Shown here in pieces: positions 1 to 10,000 of a stretch of 64,000 nt of DNA (the first letter of the stretch is position 1; every line of letters starts with the position of its first letter). The position numbers and the translations under genes are program-made. The notes below the pieces were generated by a model. It ran no database searches and had not been told where the DNA came from. It saw only the letters and a program-made list of their open reading frames with translations. Origin of the DNA: Crateriforma spongiae (GTDB taxonomy: Bacteria > Planctomycetota > Planctomycetia > Pirellulales > Pirellulaceae); assembly GCF_012290005.1 (NCBI RefSeq), contig NZ_JAAXMS010000007.1:291991-355990 (forward strand), given 5' to 3'.

Positions 1-503
1 AGGTTGCTGTAGATCCCGTTCTGTTTCAGCTGGGCGATCAGCCAATCCAGTCGGTCCAGCTGGTCAGCGTCCAGTCGTTTGCGACCGCGATCCCAAATGC
101 CACGCGGGGCGGACGCATTGTCCATGTGATGGAATCGAACCACGTTGACGCCTAACTGCCCCAGTCGTTTGGCGATGGCCGTGGCATCGGTCTTGTCGGG
201 GAATGCGCCGCCAAAACAAAGGTTGGTACCGATGAAGCGAATGCGTTCGCCGTTGCCGTCGACGAAGTGTCCGTCGTTGACCGTCACTCGTCCCGGCTGT
301 CCGGCCGGAATGATCACATCATCGTCGACCAGAAAATCAAGCCGGTCGTCGACTGCCGACATGCCAAATTCAAACCAGCCTTGGGGTTCTTCAGCGGAAC
401 CCGGTATCCAGGTGCTCGAGACGACCAGTGCGATCGTCAGAAGTATTCGAAAAACAGCGGGATGCGAAAACAATGAACGCACGAATGAATGAAGTAGTGA
501 CAT
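1..503 (-). CDS. Partial secreted glycoside hydrolase (GH5-like), N-terminal 167 residues
   Basis: The gene runs off the left edge, so only the N-terminus is present. The ATG at 503 is followed by a signal peptide (hydrophobic stretch RILLTIALVVSSTW, then an Ala-rich cleavage area). The mature part shows a beta-sandwich-like lead-in and then the start of a TIM barrel: RFIGTNLCFGGAFP, a stretch reading LGQLGVNVVRFHHMDN, and LDRLDWLIAQLKQNGIYSNL. This pattern (substrate-side Arg-Phe-His-His strand followed by a helix ending in a one-residue-lookahead strand) is typical of clan GH-A cellulase-like enzymes. Catalytic glutamates lie outside the window, so family and substrate are inferred only. 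Confidence 0.75.
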   Translation of the reverse strand, partial: MSLLHSFVRSLFSHPAVFRILLTIALVVSSTWIPGSAEEPQGWFEFGMSAVDDRLDFLVDDDVIIPAGQPGRVTVNDGHFVDGNGERIRFIGTNLCFGGAFPDKTDATAIAKRLGQLGVNVVRFHHMDNASAPRGIWDRGRKRLDADQLDRLDWLIAQLKQNGIYSN

Positions 504-663
504 GCGTTTGCACCGGAGAGTCGGCTGGAGGGGATGGGGGCATGCGGCCGGATCATCCGATGTCATTGGATGCGATCCGCGGGCGTTCGACGTGGTCACG
601 CCAAGCGATCGTCGGCCACGATCAAGGTGGGGATACCTTTATCATGCGTCACCGTGACCTTGA

Positions 664-2883
664 TTAGGAGGTCGGCGGCGAAAAATTGGGGCCGACTGCG
701 ACGGTTTGTTCGATCGTCGCGTCGACATCGGTGGTCTGGTCGATGAATCGATGCCACCATTCTTTCGCGGCATACTTGTCCCAGCGTGACGCGTCGACGC
801 ATTGGGCCAGGGCTTGGTCCAGCGCGTCGGCATCCTTGGGGCGATCGTCCGGCGATTTTTCCAGACACCACATCAGGGCACGCTCCAAGCCGGCGTCGAC
901 GGGGCGTCCCATTCGTTGTGACGGGGATTCCGGGCTTTCGCGAACGTGTTGTTGGCACAATTCAACGATGCTTTGACCACGGAACACGTTGGTGCCGGTC
1001 AGCATGTAGTATCCGACCGCACCGACGGCGTACAGGTCGCTGCGGTGATCCAAAGGTTGGTGTTGAATCGCTTCGGGCGACATGTACAACGGCGTGCCGG
1101 TCAGCGATCCGGCCTGAGTCATTTCGCGGTCGGAATCTTGTGGTTTGACCAATCCGAAATCCAACAGCTTGACGAAATCCGCCATGCCGCCACAGCGGGT
1201 CAGCATGATGTTGGCTGGTTTGACATCTCGGTGGATCAACTTCTGTTCGTGGGCTTCGGCCAAAGATCCACACAGTTGACGCAGCAGATAAATCACGCGC
1301 CCGGCCGGTTGTGGGCCGAACCGACGGATCAAGTCATCCAAGCTCAGCCCGTCCAGGTATTCCATCGCGTAGTAGAAAACGCCTTCGGGAGTTCGACCGT
1401 AATCAAAGATCGCGATCGTGTTGGGATGGGTCAGGCGGCACGTCATTTGAACTTCGCGTTCAAAGCGTGCGATGGCCTGTTCATCATGGCGATCGACGTT
1501 CAGTAGCTTGACCGCGGTCGGACGGTGCAGCATTTGGTGATGGGCACGATAAACTTCGCCCATCGCGCCGGCACCCAATTTTTCATCCAGTGAATATTGC
1601 CCTAGGCGTCGTGCTTCGACCACCGCTTCGCGTCCTTGTCGTTCCAATTTGGATGCGTACAGGGTCAGCCCGAACAGCCCGGCGGTGACCAGCACCAGTA
1701 ACGCTGTCAAACCCAGGAAAGCGATCCGAAGTGATTGCAGCGACTGGAATGCTTCGGAGGTATCGAATTCCGTACCCACGCCGATGTCGAATTCGTCCAA
1801 CCACGTCCACGCGCCGATGACACGAACGCCGCGATAGTCGCGATATCCACCAACGTTCAGCCCTGATTCCCCGGCAGTCGCCGACTGGGCAAGCGCGGTC
1901 AACGGTTGCTCATTTCGCCGAAGCTTGGGGCGATTGCCCGTGGTCATGTCGACGCCGGGATCACGCAGTTGGATATTCAACAGCGACCGAACGTGCGGAC
2001 TGTCTTCCAGCAAGCCGATTTCTTTCAGCGTTTCATCAAAGCGGCTGGCGGTGACCATCAGACCGTCACGATTGAACGCGTACGTTTCCCCGGTTCGGCC
2101 TGACCGTGCGACTTGCAAGATCTTCGAAAACTCATCTTCCGGACGAATCCGCAGACACAGCGCGGCCAAGATTTCACCGTCGTCCTGTTGAACGGGCGCG
2201 TTGATGAACATTACCGGAACGCCCGCACGGATTTCACCGTCGACATCGGGCATGGCCAGGATGCTTTTCATCGGCGGCAGGTAGTGCGTTTCGCCGGCGA
2301 AGATGGGTTCAAATTGAGGCAAGAACTTCTGTAGCAACTCCGTGTTGCCGACGGCCCCTTCAATGTCACTGGCCAACACCAAACCTGTGCGATCGACCAC
2401 CATGTAACCCTGGATGTTTTGGGTTTCCAGCCAATCGTCCAACAAATCGCTTAATGTGCGTTGTTCGGTTGCGGACAACAACGCCGCGGTACGCTGCTGC
2501 GCTGTGGCATCATCGGCGACCTGCATCAAGCCACTTACCAGGTTCAATACCCGTTCGTCATGGCCCAAGGATTCCGCGTCTGCTTCACGGACGTCCAGCC
2601 AGATCTTCAAAGCCGCCACATCAGCGTTCAACAAGGCTTGTAATTGCTGGGCCAGGGTGTGTTCGACTTGGCGTTCGACGTGGCGGTGCGTGAACCAGCC
2701 GACCAGAAACAAAATCACGGCGGCGATCAGGGGCCATGTCCACAAACGGCGGCGGGTGAACACCAAGTTGGAAAGTGCCGATGTCGCCACGTTCTTGATG
2801 CGTGACGCACGAGATCCCAAGACGGATTGCTTGGACTGGGATACATCGCTGGCATAGGAGGAAGAAGTTTTGGGGCCGCTCAT
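664..2883 (-). CDS. Membrane Ser/Thr protein kinase with extracytoplasmic sensor domain
   Basis: A 739-residue receptor-like Hanks kinase. A cytoplasmic tail of about 48 residues precedes TM1 (about 49-64). An extracytoplasmic Cache-like sensor of about 320 residues follows, then TM2 (about 387-409) and a kinase domain (about 431-700). The kinase looks active: G-loop GAGAMG at 437-442, AVK lysine 459, HRDVKPAN at 551-558, DFG at 575-577 and SPE at 602-604. The topology (sensor outside, kinase inside, at the C-terminus) is the reverse of the common PASTA kinase layout. It lies 178 bp downstream of the cyclic-nucleotide-binding gene on the same strand. Ligand and targets cannot be read from sequence. 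Confidence 0.92.
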   Translation of the reverse strand: MSGPKTSSSYASDVSQSKQSVLGSRASRIKNVATSALSNLVFTRRRLWTWPLIAAVILFLVGWFTHRHVERQVEHTLAQQLQALLNADVAALKIWLDVREADAESLGHDERVLNLVSGLMQVADDATAQQRTAALLSATEQRTLSDLLDDWLETQNIQGYMVVDRTGLVLASDIEGAVGNTELLQKFLPQFEPIFAGETHYLPPMKSILAMPDVDGEIRAGVPVMFINAPVQQDDGEILAALCLRIRPEDEFSKILQVARSGRTGETYAFNRDGLMVTASRFDETLKEIGLLEDSPHVRSLLNIQLRDPGVDMTTGNRPKLRRNEQPLTALAQSATAGESGLNVGGYRDYRGVRVIGAWTWLDEFDIGVGTEFDTSEAFQSLQSLRIAFLGLTALLVLVTAGLFGLTLYASKLERQGREAVVEARRLGQYSLDEKLGAGAMGEVYRAHHQMLHRPTAVKLLNVDRHDEQAIARFEREVQMTCRLTHPNTIAIFDYGRTPEGVFYYAMEYLDGLSLDDLIRRFGPQPAGRVIYLLRQLCGSLAEAHEQKLIHRDVKPANIMLTRCGGMADFVKLLDFGLVKPQDSDREMTQAGSLTGTPLYMSPEAIQHQPLDHRSDLYAVGAVGYYMLTGTNVFRGQSIVELCQQHVRESPESPSQRMGRPVDAGLERALMWCLEKSPDDRPKDADALDQALAQCVDASRWDKYAAKEWWHRFIDQTTDVDATIEQTVAVGPNFSPPTS

Positions 2884-3061
2884 GATTCATTCTGGCAGCG
2901 TCCGAGGGCGAACCGTGCGAAACGCTTTGGCAAGGCTGTTGGGGCTATTCGATTTTGGGCGGGGGAAAAGCCCCGGATTCGGCGGATGTGACGTGCCATT
3001 CGTTAGCACGATCGAAGGACTTGCTGGGTATTCTGAGCCGAATCCGCGGAAAACGCCATGC

Positions 3062-3541
3062 TCAAGAACATGCTGTTCCGGCCGTACCGGCGTGACGCAA
3101 CTGGAAAAGCGCGTCGTCGGCGACTCTCAATCGTCGACTGACTTCGCGTCCCAGGTTCATCATGATCATCGCGTACTGTTCGACGTCGTTGCGCAACAGA
3201 ATACCCAAGGATCGGGTCGGAATTTGGATCGTCTGGCAATCCGATTCCGCGTAAACGCTGGCCGAACGTGGACAAAAATCAATCAATGCCATTTCGCCAA
3301 AGCAGTCGCCCGGGCCCAGGTGGCCCAGGGCAAAAGTTTGATCGTGCCAGATCCTTTGAACGGTGACAGATCCCGATTCCAGGATATAGACGCAGTCGCC
3401 GCGGTCACCTTCGTGAAAAAAATATTCACCCGCGGCAGTGTGCAATTGGGTGGATTCACTTAGCAAAAGTTGCAGCGATTCCGGTTTCAATCCTCCAAAC
3501 GCGGGCATTCGGCGAAGCAGTTCGACGCGGTCATCAGACAT
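3062..3541 (-). CDS. Cyclic-nucleotide-binding domain protein
   Basis: About 159 residues, essentially a single Crp-type cNMP-binding domain with a short helical tail and no DNA-binding domain. The phosphate-binding cassette is visible as GDCFGEMALIDFCPRSASV, with the Gly-Glu pair and the Arg-Ser-Ala that contact the cyclic phosphate and ribose in CRP/PKA-R proteins. ATG at 3541 is preferred over an upstream TTG at 3559, which would add six residues. Stand-alone domains like this usually act as regulatory modules. The neighbouring membrane kinase on the same strand is a possible partner, but that is inference. Confidence 0.85.
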   Translation of the reverse strand: MSDDRVELLRRMPAFGGLKPESLQLLLSESTQLHTAAGEYFFHEGDRGDCVYILESGSVTVQRIWHDQTFALGHLGPGDCFGEMALIDFCPRSASVYAESDCQTIQIPTRSLGILLRNDVEQYAMIMMNLGREVSRRLRVADDALFQLRHAGTAGTACS

Positions 3542-3903
3542 GGCTCGACTCACTTTCAAATCGTTGCAATCAAGACGCGATCGTATCGGACAGAACCGTT
3601 CATCGTACCGATCCGATTCATCGCGGTGGCTGTCAAAATTGCCGATCTGTTGTGACGCAATCGAAGACGATGGATTCTGTGGTGCCTATTCTGACGTACA
3701 GATTGGGGCACCTTTGTCGTATTGTCAGCGAATCACCAATGATCGGGTGAAAACGTCACCCCCGATCGATCACAGGCCGATGTCACTTGCAATTTGTGGG
3801 CAACTTGATGGATGACGCGATGGTTCCGCTGTACAACCAACGAACAACGGCGACAAAACCTGTTGCCCGCGAAAAGATCGATTCGCCAAACCTTCAATAC
3901 CAG
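3542..3903. other. Divergent intergenic region with an imperfect hairpin
   Basis: No convincing gene lies in these 362 bases between the divergent cNMP protein and the beta-helix enzyme. An inverted repeat is visible: GATCGGGTGA (3741-3750), spacer AAACG, then TCACCCCCGATC (3756-3767), pairing perfectly except for two extra C bases. There is no T-run, so it is not an obvious terminator; a protein-binding site or 5'-leader hairpin is possible. Confidence 0.4.
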
Positions 3904-5631
3904 ATGACGCAGGAGTGCCCGATCCGTGTGGCGTTGCGGTCGTCACGTCAGGTGCTCGGTCTAGTTGCGATCGTGGTGTTGTGCGTTGCGGCGGGGCAAC
4001 GGGTGGTGGCACAGCGACCCGAAACGCTTCAAGACGCATCGACGTCATCGGTCAATCAAGACAAACCATGGGCCGTTTTTCGAACGCCAGGTCTTGGTGA
4101 TTCCCAGCGGTCACCTTTCTATCGCGTCGAGGTCCAAGGACAGCCGGCGGATGTCTATGTCACGCGACCGCCGGCGGGCGACGGACGCACCGACGGCGCG
4201 GCCTTTGATCGTGCCGATCGTCGATCGTTCAGTTTTGCGACTTTCCAATGCGGCAAGGCGGTGGATGTGAAGGTGCAGAAGTTGAACGGGGCCTTTCAGC
4301 AGGTTCGTCTGCGCCCGAGTCGAAAGATTGGCGTCGACTTCGACATTCTTCAGCAAGATGCCCAGGCCGGCTGGGTCAAGATTCGCGTGCACAAGCCCGG
4401 TGTGAAAGTATCGGTGGAGTTCATTGATCAGCACTTTCGCCAGCGTCGGGATTTACCACGTGACGCACTGCTTTTGTTTGCAGACCCGATGGCTGAACAG
4501 CACGAGCAATTCCTTGGTGGGCCGGCGATCGACGACGACGATATCGGCTACGTGACACCAGGAGCCAAACTTGCTTCTGTTCAAAGCAAGCCGGTGATTG
4601 TCTTCCCACCCGGCATTCATCGGATCGGCGACTGGAAGGTGCCGGAAGGTGTGCAGCGGATTCATCTTCAAGGCGGCGCCTATGTGATGGGCGCCATCGA
4701 TGCACGATCCGTGGACGGTTTAATGATGACAGGATCCGGGATCTTGTCCGGCGAAGACTTTCCATGGCGATCGCAGCACGGTTCAGACGAACCGGTGATG
4801 CATGACCCATGGAAGACGTCCATCAAATTGGTCGATGTGGGGCCCGATTTCAAAATCCAGGGGGTCACTCTGGCCAACGCACCCCACTTTGTTTGCAATA
4901 CGTTTGACCATGGCGGCACGATTCGCAACGTCAAGATTCTTGGCAGTTGGCGATGGAATAACGATGGTTTCGACGTGCCACGAAACGGCATCGTCGAGGA
5001 TTGTTTCGTGTCGGCTTTTGACGATGCATTCAAGCTGTATCACGACCATGCGGTGGTGCGGAACTGCGTCGTGTGGCAAATGAACAACGGCGCCGTTTTT
5101 CAGTTGGGGTGGTTCGGGAAAAACGTTTCCGATGTGCGTGTTAGTCATATCGATGTGATTCATACCGAGTACACCGGCACCAATGAAAACTGGGGCTTGG
5201 TCAGCATGGCCCGTCATGATGGAGCCGGTGTGATCGAAGACTTTGTGTTTGAAGACATCGTGATGGAAGGTCCCGTTGCCCGGCTGATCGGATTGCACTT
5301 GCACGAATCACCCAAACAGAAAATTCGTGACATGCGATTTCGCGATATCAGCGTGGACCGGTGGTTGGACCCGAGCGATTACAACAACATCGCGGAAACT
5401 GGCAACGTGCCTTCGCAAGCGGATCCGTCGGGGGTGACGAATGTCGTTGGTGGTGACGTGCAAGGCTTGGCTTTCGAACGTCTGCGGGTGGCCGGCGAGT
5501 TCATCAGCCAGCAAAACTTTCAAACGACGGGACGATTCACTGTGATCGGATCGCCCGAGGTAAGCTTTCCATCGGATGCATCCTCCGGCGACCATCCGAA
5601 GTCAGAAAGTCGCGATGCGCGGCAAGATTGA
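3904..5631 (+). CDS. Secreted right-handed beta-helix glycosidase (GH49/GH28-like)
   Basis: 575 residues. ATG at 3904 is chosen because it puts a signal peptide (VLGLVAIVVLCVAAGQRVVAQ) at the N-terminus; an upstream start at 3787 adds 39 residues of no evident function. An N-terminal beta-sandwich (about 50-215) is followed by a parallel beta-helix. The helix has paired acidic motifs WNNDGFDV (about 350-357) and FDDAFKLY (about 371-378). Three aspartates in this arrangement are the catalytic set in GH49 dextranase/isopullulanase and the related GH28 polygalacturonases. Sandwich plus helix favours GH49. Substrate is probably an alpha-glucan or similar polysaccharide, acting outside the cytoplasm. 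Confidence 0.75.
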   Translation: MTQECPIRVALRSSRQVLGLVAIVVLCVAAGQRVVAQRPETLQDASTSSVNQDKPWAVFRTPGLGDSQRSPFYRVEVQGQPADVYVTRPPAGDGRTDGAAFDRADRRSFSFATFQCGKAVDVKVQKLNGAFQQVRLRPSRKIGVDFDILQQDAQAGWVKIRVHKPGVKVSVEFIDQHFRQRRDLPRDALLLFADPMAEQHEQFLGGPAIDDDDIGYVTPGAKLASVQSKPVIVFPPGIHRIGDWKVPEGVQRIHLQGGAYVMGAIDARSVDGLMMTGSGILSGEDFPWRSQHGSDEPVMHDPWKTSIKLVDVGPDFKIQGVTLANAPHFVCNTFDHGGTIRNVKILGSWRWNNDGFDVPRNGIVEDCFVSAFDDAFKLYHDHAVVRNCVVWQMNNGAVFQLGWFGKNVSDVRVSHIDVIHTEYTGTNENWGLVSMARHDGAGVIEDFVFEDIVMEGPVARLIGLHLHESPKQKIRDMRFRDISVDRWLDPSDYNNIAETGNVPSQADPSGVTNVVGGDVQGLAFERLRVAGEFISQQNFQTTGRFTVIGSPEVSFPSDASSGDHPKSESRDARQD

Positions 5632-5815
5632 TATCCAATGTTGATGTCCCGCTGTGTTCAACGGGTTTGGCACGCGGGATGGACCCGGCATTGCCAAACG
5701 ATATGATCGGCGGCTAGGACTTGGATTGCTGCACAAGATGTCGTGCCGACGGCGCGGCTCCGACTTTCGCAGCAAGCGTCAGACTTTTTGTTAACGATCG
5801 TCAGCAGGCAATCGG

Positions 5816-6763
5816 ATGAGTGATGGCTCGGTTTTTCGTGGATGCATTCCCGCGCTGATGACGCCCTGTGATGAACAGGGCAAGCCAAATTTCGGTGCTC
5901 TGGTCGATCACGGCAAACGGATGATCGATGCCGGAATGTCCGGGGTCGTTTACTGTGGATCGATGGGCGAATGGCCCTTGTTGTCGGATGCACAACGGCA
6001 AGACGGTGTCAAAGCACTGGTCGATGCCGGGGTTCCGGTGGTGGTCGGGACCGGCGCGATCAGTCCCGCGGTGGCCGCGGATCACGCACGTCATGCCCAA
6101 CGTGTTGGTGCGGCCGGGCTGATGGTCATCCCGCGTGTGCTTTCGCGCGGGACATCGGTGGCCGCACAACGGAATCACTTTGCCGCTGTCCTAGCAGCAG
6201 CACCCGATTTGCCCTCGGTCATCTACAACAGCCCGTACTACGGCTATGAAACGAAAGCGGACTTGTTCTTTGAACTCCGTGATCGTTTTGCGAACTTGGT
6301 GGGATTCAAGGAATTCGGCGGTGCCGATTCACTGAGCTATGCCGCCGAACAGATCACCAGCGGCGACGACGGTTTGTTGTTAATGGCAGGCGTGGATACC
6401 CAGGTCTTTCATGGGTTCGTCCGCTGTGGTGCCGACGGTGCAATCACGGGAATCGGAAACTGTTTGCCCGATGCGGTGTTGCGGTTGGTCGATCTGTGTC
6501 GAAAGGCTGCCGCCGGTGACGTCCTGGCTCGTCGCTATGCCAAAGAACTGGATGACGCCTTGGCCGTCCTTTCACGCTATGACGAGGGACCCGATTTGGT
6601 GATGTACTACAAGTACTTGCTGTATCTGCAAGGATTTCGGGAATACCGAAATCATCTCGAGCCCACCGATGGGTTGTCGCCCAGGCAAGCCGCGTTTGCC
6701 GAGTCTCAGTTGCAGTTGTTCCAGGCATGGTGGGATCAATGGGTCCCACAATGCGAGGCTTGA
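5816..6763 (+). CDS. Dihydrodipicolinate synthase (DHDPS) family aldolase/dehydratase
   Basis: 315 residues, full length for the N-acetylneuraminate lyase / DHDPS superfamily of class I aldolases. The catalytic Tyr is in IYNSPYYG (Tyr137) and the Schiff-base Lys is in VGFKEFGG (Lys165). The usual GTTGE motif that binds the alpha-keto acid carboxylate is changed to GSMGEW (about 48-53), so this is unlikely to be the lysine-pathway DapA. 2-keto-3-deoxy sugar acid aldolase/dehydratase, NAL-type lyase or hydroxyproline-pathway deaminase are all possible. AGG with 8-base spacing precedes ATG 5816. It sits between the beta-helix glycosidase and the WD40 kinase with no clear operon link. Confidence 0.85.
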   Translation: MSDGSVFRGCIPALMTPCDEQGKPNFGALVDHGKRMIDAGMSGVVYCGSMGEWPLLSDAQRQDGVKALVDAGVPVVVGTGAISPAVAADHARHAQRVGAAGLMVIPRVLSRGTSVAAQRNHFAAVLAAAPDLPSVIYNSPYYGYETKADLFFELRDRFANLVGFKEFGGADSLSYAAEQITSGDDGLLLMAGVDTQVFHGFVRCGADGAITGIGNCLPDAVLRLVDLCRKAAAGDVLARRYAKELDDALAVLSRYDEGPDLVMYYKYLLYLQGFREYRNHLEPTDGLSPRQAAFAESQLQLFQAWWDQWVPQCEA

Positions 6764-6784
6764 TTTTGCGGACGCCATCGCCGC

Positions 6785-6793
6785 GGGGGGGGG
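6785..6793. repeat. G9 homopolymer
   Basis: A run of nine G residues about 20 bases after the stop of the DHDPS-family gene. It is intergenic. Such tracts are prone to length variation or to assembly error; no gene depends on its length here. Confidence 0.7.
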
Positions 6794-7009
6794 ACCTTCA
6801 GCGGCGTGAGAATGATTGTGCAAAAATCAGCTCCCGCATGTTCGACTTTGGCGTTTCGATGGACCATCATAGAGCGGGGCCTTTGATTGGCTCTGCGGGG
6901 TGCTATCGTTTCTAAATCTGACGGGGGCCGTGCCGAGTCGCTGAATGATCGGGTGTAGCCGGCGATGGATTCCTAGTCAGGCAAACGGACATGACATTGC
7001 AGGGCTGGC

Positions 7010-10000
7010 ATGACCCGATCCGAAAACAAGACGCTGGACGAGGTGATTGCTGCGTATCTGCAGCGGCTGGAATCGGGGCATCATTTGGACCCCGAGGAAT
7101 TCGTCCGTCCCTGGCCTCGCCATCGTGATGCGTTTTTGGGGTTCATTCAAAGGGCGAATCCGGGGAACAGTGCGGGCGATACCGAGGCCGGTCACGGGGC
7201 CCAAACCGGAACGGAGCCGAGTCTTGGTGGGGATGCCAAAGACCCAACCGCTCACGACAATGCCGCGGCACCACCGTCCGATTCATCGTTGGTGTCGGAC
7301 GAATCCCGTCCGTCATCGCCGACCGGTGATGCATCGGCCGAACTCCATGTCCGGTCCGGCCGTCCAGACGTGGTGGGCGAATACCGGCTGGAACGTCTAA
7401 TCGGCCGGGGCGGAATGGCCCGAGTGTATCTGGGGCGGCGGCAATCGGATCAGCATCCTGCTGCGGTCAAGGTGCTGGACGCCGTCGCGGCCTCGGATGA
7501 AGTGTTGGTGCAGCGGTTTCGGCGTGAAGCGTCGGCGATCCGATCATTGGATCACCCACACATTGTCCCAATGCTGGATTTCGGATCCGACGATGATGTG
7601 TCGTATCTGGCGTTGAAGCTGATCGATGGTTGCACGCTTGCCGATTTGGTGTCGGCGATGCGAATCGCTGATCCACGATTGCAGAATGAATCTGATTCGG
7701 AAATCCAGTCTGGCGGTTTGTCGACGGTCGGGACGATGTCTGCGGAGATGCCATCAACATCGGATGGACGCGATCAAGAAACTGATGAAGCATCCATTCA
7801 CTCGGGTGCAATGCATGGTTTTCGTCCCAATGCGATGGCGTGTTTTGCTGCGTCGGCGAAACACGGTGACCGTTTCCAGGATATCGCGGAAATGATCGCG
7901 GTGGCGGCCGATGCGTTGCAGGCGGCTCATGATCAGGGCATGGTGCACCGCGATGTCAAACCATCCAATTTGATGTTGGATACCACCGGGCACCTGTGGT
8001 TGACGGATTTCGGACTGGCGTCGCTGGGGGAAGTGCACACGGTCGTAACGCAGACGGGGCAGGTGATCGGGACGCCACACTACATGAGTCCCGAGCAGGC
8101 CGTGGCCGATCAAGGGCAAGTCGATCACCGAAGTGATGTCTATTCACTGGGGGCGACGTTGTACGAATTGGTCACCGGTCGGCGGCCCCATCACGGGGAT
8201 CGGTTTCGCATCTTGATGGAAATCAGCGCCGGTCGGTTCCCGCCACCGTCGAAGGTGTTGCCCGACGTTCCCCGGCCGTTGGAAGCGATCATCTTGAAGG
8301 CGATGCAGCGAATGCCGTCGGATCGCTACCAGGCCGCCGCGGACATGGCCGCCGATTTACGACGATTTGCGGTGGGAACGGCGACCGTCGCGCGGACGCC
8401 CGGCCCCGCCGATCATGCGATTCGCTGGGTGGTATCCAATCCGAAAGCCACACTTGCCGTTGCGTCTCTTGCCGCGTCCATCGTGCTGGCCGTCATTGCG
8501 GCCCAGTACGTGATGGGCCAACGTCTGGCCAGGTTCAACCGCGAACTGGGGACGGCCAACGAGACGCTCGAACGCACTAATGCCGCGCTGGCCAAAAGCA
8601 ATTTGGATTTGGATCAGAGCCAGCGGCGGTTGCGGCGGCAGTTGTATGTCGCCGATGTCGCCGCCGCCTATCGCGCCTACGATCGTGGCGATTTCGACGC
8701 AGTGGAGCAACTGTTGGATCGTCACGACCCGGACCGCGTCGGGATGGAACCTGGGGCGTATGATCCGCGCGGATTTGAGTGGCGGTTGTTGCGGACCATC
8801 ACGCATCGCCCCGCCCCGTTGCGGATCGAAGCCGATCCGAAGGGGGTGACCGAGATCGCGGTCACCAGTGATGGGCGTCAACTGGTATCGGTCGGGAATT
8901 CCGGGGACGTGGCGATTTGGAGTCTGGCCGATGGACCCTCGTATGGGCAACTGATTCGCCGACATCCGATCGGCGGGCGTCTGGATGCCATCGCTGTTTC
9001 GCCGGATGCGAAGTGGTTTGTTACTGGATGTAATGTGCCGTTGGGAATCAACTCGGTTCAGGTGCATCGCATGGAAGATGGCGAACTCATTCGCCGATTG
9101 GAAGGCCATGGCTATTCCGTCGAATCGGTTGCGATTTCGGCCGATGGGCAGTTTATTTCGACCGCGGGACGCTATCACACTGTGAAAGTGCACGACGCCG
9201 AAGGCAACTTTATCGGCAGCGGAATGGCCGAATCCCGTAACGAATCAATGACCTTTGCACCGGACGGTGAAACACTTTTGACGGCCTATCGCGAGACCGA
9301 TGAAACCACCGGTGAATTGGTTGGATACAGCATCAAGATGTGGCCGGTGGCGGACATGGATGCGGCGACGAAGTGGCGAACCGTATTGGACAGTAAGTCG
9401 TTCGCGTTTTCAGGCGATGGCCGAAGGATCGTTGTGGCGAACAACAATGACTTTGCGGTCTATGGCTGGCCCGATCGTAAGCAGTGGAAGCACCATCGCG
9501 GCATTCGCGGGCGACTGCGTTGCATCACGCTGGACCATACGGGGCAACACGTCGCGGCGGGCTGTGACAACGGCCTGGTTTATGTGTGGGATCTCAATCG
9601 TCCGCTAGATCGTCCGGAAGTGATCACGGCCAGCGATCGCAGGATCACCAGCATCAAATTCATTGACGCGAATACGTTGGCCGAAGGTGGCGAAGACGGC
9701 GTGATCCGTATCTACCGTCTCAATTTGTCTCGCCAACCGTTCCGCTCCATTGGTGACCCGATGATCAATATTGCGGCGGCGAACCCGGCGGCGACGCAAG
9801 TCTATACAAGGCTGCAGGAAGGCGGCGTCCAGAAGTATGACTTGTCGACCTTGAAGGTCACCAAGGTGGCCACCGAAAACGACACGCAGCGGCGTGCGAT
9901 CGATGTGTCCAGCGATGGCCAATGGTTGGCGGTGGGCTGTCAGGGACGCGTCGTCGTCCAATCCGTCGACGGTCAAAACGTGGTCGCTCGGTTGCCGATC

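Noticed and set aside
2941-2976. GGGGCT...AGCCCC hairpin between the cNMP gene and kinase gene
   Set aside because: Short arms with a long, G-rich loop and no T-run; could be chance in this base composition.
5646-5682. TCCCGC...GCGGGA inverted repeat after the beta-helix gene
   Set aside because: Mismatched stem extension, 20-base loop and no T-run; not a convincing terminator.
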